Source: Albifimbria verrucaria (lineage: Eukaryota; Ascomycota; Sordariomycetes; Hypocreales; Stachybotryaceae). From it: DNA of 64,000 nt. Shown piece after piece: positions 61,101-64,000 of the stretch (position 1 is the stretch's first letter; every line of letters begins with the position of its first letter). A model generated the notes under the pieces. It was not told the origin of the DNA. It ran no database searches and saw only the letters and a program-made list of their open reading frames with translations. The stretch is taken from NCBI GenBank assembly GCA_020081605.1, contig JAHREC010000013.1:806001-870000 (forward strand), in the 5' to 3' direction. The position numbers and the translations under genes are program-made.

Positions 61101-62940
61101 CAATGATAACCTCACAGCAGACATGTGTCTCAAGTCTTGTGCGGAGCGCGGTTTTGCCTACTGCGGTACGCAGTATCACCGCGAATGCTGGGGTGGACCG
61201 AAAATTCCCACCACAAAGGTTAGCGATCTCAACTGCAACTATGCCTGCTCTGGTGATATCGATCAATGGTGTGGTGGCAATGGTGTTGCCGATCTGCAAG
61301 GCAAGGCGCATATTTCGTTGTGGGCGACGAATGTTACGGTGCCTCCGGAGACCGACCCTGATCCGCCAGTTAACCCCGACCCTCCTGCTGGTGGTCCTGT
61401 GGTGAATCCTGGTCTGAATGGATACACGAGTATTGGATGCTACAACGAAATCGCCGGTCGCGCCCTGCCCAACTCCATCAAGACTACCGAGCGCACCGTC
61501 GCTGCCTGCATCAACGCCTGTGCGCCGCTCGGCTACAAGTACGTCGGTCTCCAGTACGGCGGTGAGTGTTGGTGCGCCAATGAGTTCCGTGAGGGCTCTC
61601 TGCCCGTTGCCGCCGGCGAGTGTAACATTGCCTGCAACGACAACAAGGGGAGTACTGCGGTGGCAGCCAGCGCCTCAACGTGTATCAACGTGATGGCACC
61701 ATAGTCTCAACAACTAGCACCGCACCAGGTACTTCAACCGCGACCTCCAGCACTGCCTCTATCTCCTTGTCGTCAACTTCTACCGCCGCATCTCCCACCT
61801 CGACCGTGCCAGCTATCAAAGAGAGTGTCGGCGCTTACCGTTACCAGGGCTGCTATGTAGCCAACAACCAAGGCGGACGCTCTTTGCAGGGCCGTTCTTT
61901 CTACGATGATCCCATGACTCTGGAGAAGTGCGCTGCCGCGTGTAGCCAGTACACGTGGTGGGGAATTGAGTACGGCCGCGAGTGCTACTGCGACAACCAG
62001 CTCCGCGGCAACACGGCCCCCGACTCGACCAACATGACATGCAGCTTCCTGTGCCCTGGCGACAAACTGACTTACTGTGGTGCCGGAAGCAGGTTGTCCA
62101 TTTACAAGTTTGACCCATCGCTGAACTCCACTACATCGTCTCCCCGTCCGGCACACCAGTTTCGACCGTGTCCACCCCGGTTGCGGAGACCCCAGCGCGG
62201 CCAGTAGCTCTGTACTCGACACAACTTCGGAGCCTGTCAGCACCGTATCGATCAATATCTCTGCTGGCTTCGTGGAGACGCCCTCGAGCGAGTCGACTAG
62301 CTCAGAGGCTACCCCGACTAGTGAGCCTGTCAGCTCTGCGGCTGTCACCAGCGAGCCTGTTACGTCGGGGCCTGCGACAACTCCTGTAGCCACTGAATCT
62401 GTTGAAGAGACGACAACTCCAGCTACTAGCGTGGTCGTTGATACTACAAGCGCAGAGACAAGCTCGGAGGGTACAACCACAAGCGAAACTAGCAGTTCTG
62501 AGGTTACAACTAGCATTGTACCAACCACCTCACAGCCCACCACCAGTTCCAGCGTTCGCCCATCGACAACTACCTCGTCCCTCCCCACTATCTCGCCTCC
62601 CCTATGGCCCGGAAATGTCAACTTCACCTACTACGGCTGTGTCGCCGGTCCTTCTGCTGGGCGTCTGGTGCCCCGGCAGGTAGTCAACTCAGTCAACATG
62701 ACGCACGACATGTGTCTAGAGGCCTGCTGGATGTACGATTACGCCGGCGTGGAGTACGGTCGGGAGTGTTGGTGCGGCAATGGCCCCATAAACTGGGCAG
62801 GCAACGTGGGTGCGACGCCTGGGTTCAACACGACGGAGAGCGAATGCAACATCAACTGTGCGGGCAACTCGACAGCCAAGTGCGGCGGACGCAAACGCCT
62901 GACACTATTCTACTTTAATAACGAAACCTCGGAGGCATGA
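58101..62940 (+). CDS. Secreted protein with beta-propeller, ASH/Ig-like domains and four WSC domains
   Basis: Signal peptide MLHGIAAVAMVVVMAARPVL. An intron 58235-58289 (GTAGGT to CAG) gives GYFP then NNNMDP; a second at 58571-58629 (GTAAAG to TAG) gives DGG then YCQDISP. The first 600 residues form a PQQ-type beta-propeller (GIIGTGVIDPDTETLYLTAK, GSIFYATGNG). Two or three ASH/choice-of-anchor-D type domains follow (TASTNFGVVNVGVDAETKT; TIEPSTVTFNQAVLG). Four WSC domains bind glycans: near 61030, 61410, 61830 and 62620 (YRYVGCYREN, YGGECWCAN, YGRECYCDN, YGRECWCGN). A Ser/Thr-rich linker lies at 62110-62610. There is no C-terminal membrane segment or GPI signal, so the product is probably secreted or wall-bound. 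At least eight frame changes (for example near 58310, 59655, 60240, 60550, 60650, 61670, 62130 and 62200) are present, all in the one-base-lost direction where followed. Confidence 0.83.
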
Positions 62941-63366
62941 TAATATGCTTGTAGATATTTATTTTATCAATTTTTAATATTTTCTTGCGTACATGATGTT
63001 ATCTGACCTATGACCGTCCATGCTTCTGTAGTAAAGGACTGTGGCCTCTATTTATTACAAGAGCTTTAGCCTAAAACAGTAGAGTGTCTATAGCATTAAG
63101 TGCGTCGTCATGTTTGATATCAATGGCCACGAGTAGGAGGAGTGAGATGGTCATTTCGTTGCTCGTTAAGGACATGGTTGGAGTATTTGTTCATACTCAA
63201 TTTGTATAATCACCACCTACCGAGATCTACTGCGTTCTCACACGAACTTAGGATGATGGCTTCAGTCTCAGATAATGATAGATTAGATTCTGGCAAGCCG
63301 GAACAGACGGTCAAGCACGAAGCATTGGCATCTAGTGGTGGTCGATCACAGCAATAACTATCCCGC
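62941..63366. other. Intergenic, no supported gene
   Basis: AT-rich 3' region of the WSC gene. A 71-codon frame at 63142-63357 has no recognised motif, though it lies just before the WD40 relic and could be part of it. Confidence 0.5.
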
Positions 63367-63964
63367 GACTCAGCCTTTTTGGTCTCAGTTTCATATGGTA
63401 AAGTGGTTCAAAATTATAATGCACAGGATGGCAACTCCTTCAAACATTGAGAGGATACAATAGTCTTGTTTGTTCGGCCACGTTTTTACAAGATGCACAC
63501 CTTGTTGCTTTAGCATTAATTGGTCGATGTTACCAGTTTAGCAGAGTGCGACCAATGACTGCCTTCAAGACCTCAATGCTATATGGACTGGGGTGAATGC
63601 CGTGGCGTTTTCTAACGACTCCATTTATGTGGATAAGAAGATTTGATTATGGGGTAGGGAGACTGGAGAATGGCCTCAAGCGAGGAAGTATTGAATTCAG
63701 CTCGGCTTGGGAAGAGTAATCTTGACAATACATAGTGAAGCCACCGGCTTCACGATAGAGTAGACGCCACCAGCTGTTGATTCAGAAATTATTAGTCTCA
63801 AATTTATTATTTCGGTCGCTGAAGGTATGCCTAGGGGTCTTGTTCAAGAATCTCGTCTCTACTATAGGGTCGGTCAGGATAAGGCCTAGATTCTGTCTGG
63901 TGGAGAGAAACTAATTTGGGTGCCCCATTATACCACCCATCATGGTCGGTTATTTGCGGCCTAG
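63367..63964 (+). pseudogene. Relic of the WD40/C-terminal end of an NLR
   Basis: DSAFLVSVSYGKVVQNYNAQ, LQTLRGYNSLVCSATF, and VNAVAFSNDSIYV then LWGRETGEW are three WD40 repeats in decayed form. ILSGGEKLIWVPHYT matches the end of fungal NACHT-WD40 proteins (GGEKLLWLPPEYRP). In the final repeat frame there are TGA, TGA, TAG and TAG stops, one of them where Trp (TGG) is expected, plus two frame changes. Such G-to-A stops fit repeat-induced point mutation or plain decay. The gene's N-terminal part is not in the window on this side; upstream sequence shows no NACHT domain. Confidence 0.65.
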
Positions 63965-64000
63965 TTATAGTGATTGGATACCACTCAGGACCAGTTGTTG

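Noticed and set aside
61773..62627. A 284-codon minus-strand Val/Leu-rich frame.
   Set aside because: It is the antisense shadow of the Ser/Thr-rich linker and third WSC domain.
9664..62940. Treating all frame-broken genes as pseudogenes.
   Set aside because: The breaks are one-directional, favour homopolymers, and also hit a tRNA and conserved enzymes, so error is the simpler explanation. Only the two relics with in-frame stops are called as pseudogenes, plus one doubtful region.

Overview
The window is nuclear DNA of a filamentous ascomycete (Pezizomycotina). Evidence: short introns (about 48-106 bp) with GTRAGT-type donors and CTRAY branch-like sites, a fungal tRNA-Lys(CUU) with a 10-nt intron, HET-domain genes, fungal NLRs, a PhiA-type cell-wall protein and a WSC-domain protein. 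Genus cannot be fixed from sequence alone. The gene content (HET, NLRs, RHS toxin homologue, transposon relics, large gaps) looks like an accessory or fast-evolving region with a few ordinary metabolic genes.

Layout. 1-5.9 kb: a Tc-toxin TcB/TcC-like RHS gene, cut by the window start. 6.7-7.4 kb: pogo/Fot-type transposase relic. 9.7-11.1 kb: OTT_1508-like deaminase. 12.2-14.3 kb: stand-alone HET protein. 15.6-17.2 kb: multipass membrane protein. 20.7-21.3 kb: secreted PhiA-like protein. 22.3-23.6 kb: D-arabinose-dehydrogenase-type aldo/keto reductase. 24.8-27.2 and 31.6-32.9 kb: a full and a truncated member of one uncharacterised fungal family, with an NMN adenylyltransferase (29.4-30.5 kb) between them. 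34.3-39.1 kb: HET-NACHT-WD40 NLR. 41.1-41.9 kb: GNAT acetyltransferase. 42.7-46.4 kb: PNP/UDP-NB-ARC-TPR NLR. 47.4-49.2 kb: cytochrome P450. 49.8-53.7 kb: PNP/UDP-NACHT-ankyrin NLR. 54.4 kb: tRNA-Lys. 55.4-56.6 kb: F-box protein. 58.1-62.9 kb: large secreted propeller/ASH/WSC protein. 63.4-64 kb: decayed WD40 end of another NLR.

Together this reads as a fungal conflict or immunity island: three complete NLRs with different sensor and effector domains, a separate HET effector, a decayed NLR, a deaminase-fold protein and a polymorphic-toxin-like RHS protein with its own C-terminal module. That the genes act together is inference; no shared promoter or operon-like arrangement is visible.

Quality caveat that matters for every gene: almost all genes are broken by single-base frameshifts. 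Outside the RHS gene, every one I could step through moves the frame in the direction of one lost base, usually at a homopolymer; the tRNA is also one C short in its T arm. I read these as sequence or assembly errors, not decay. By contrast the pogo relic and the terminal WD40 relic also carry in-frame stops and do look like true pseudogenes. Coordinates of genes below span the whole broken reading region.
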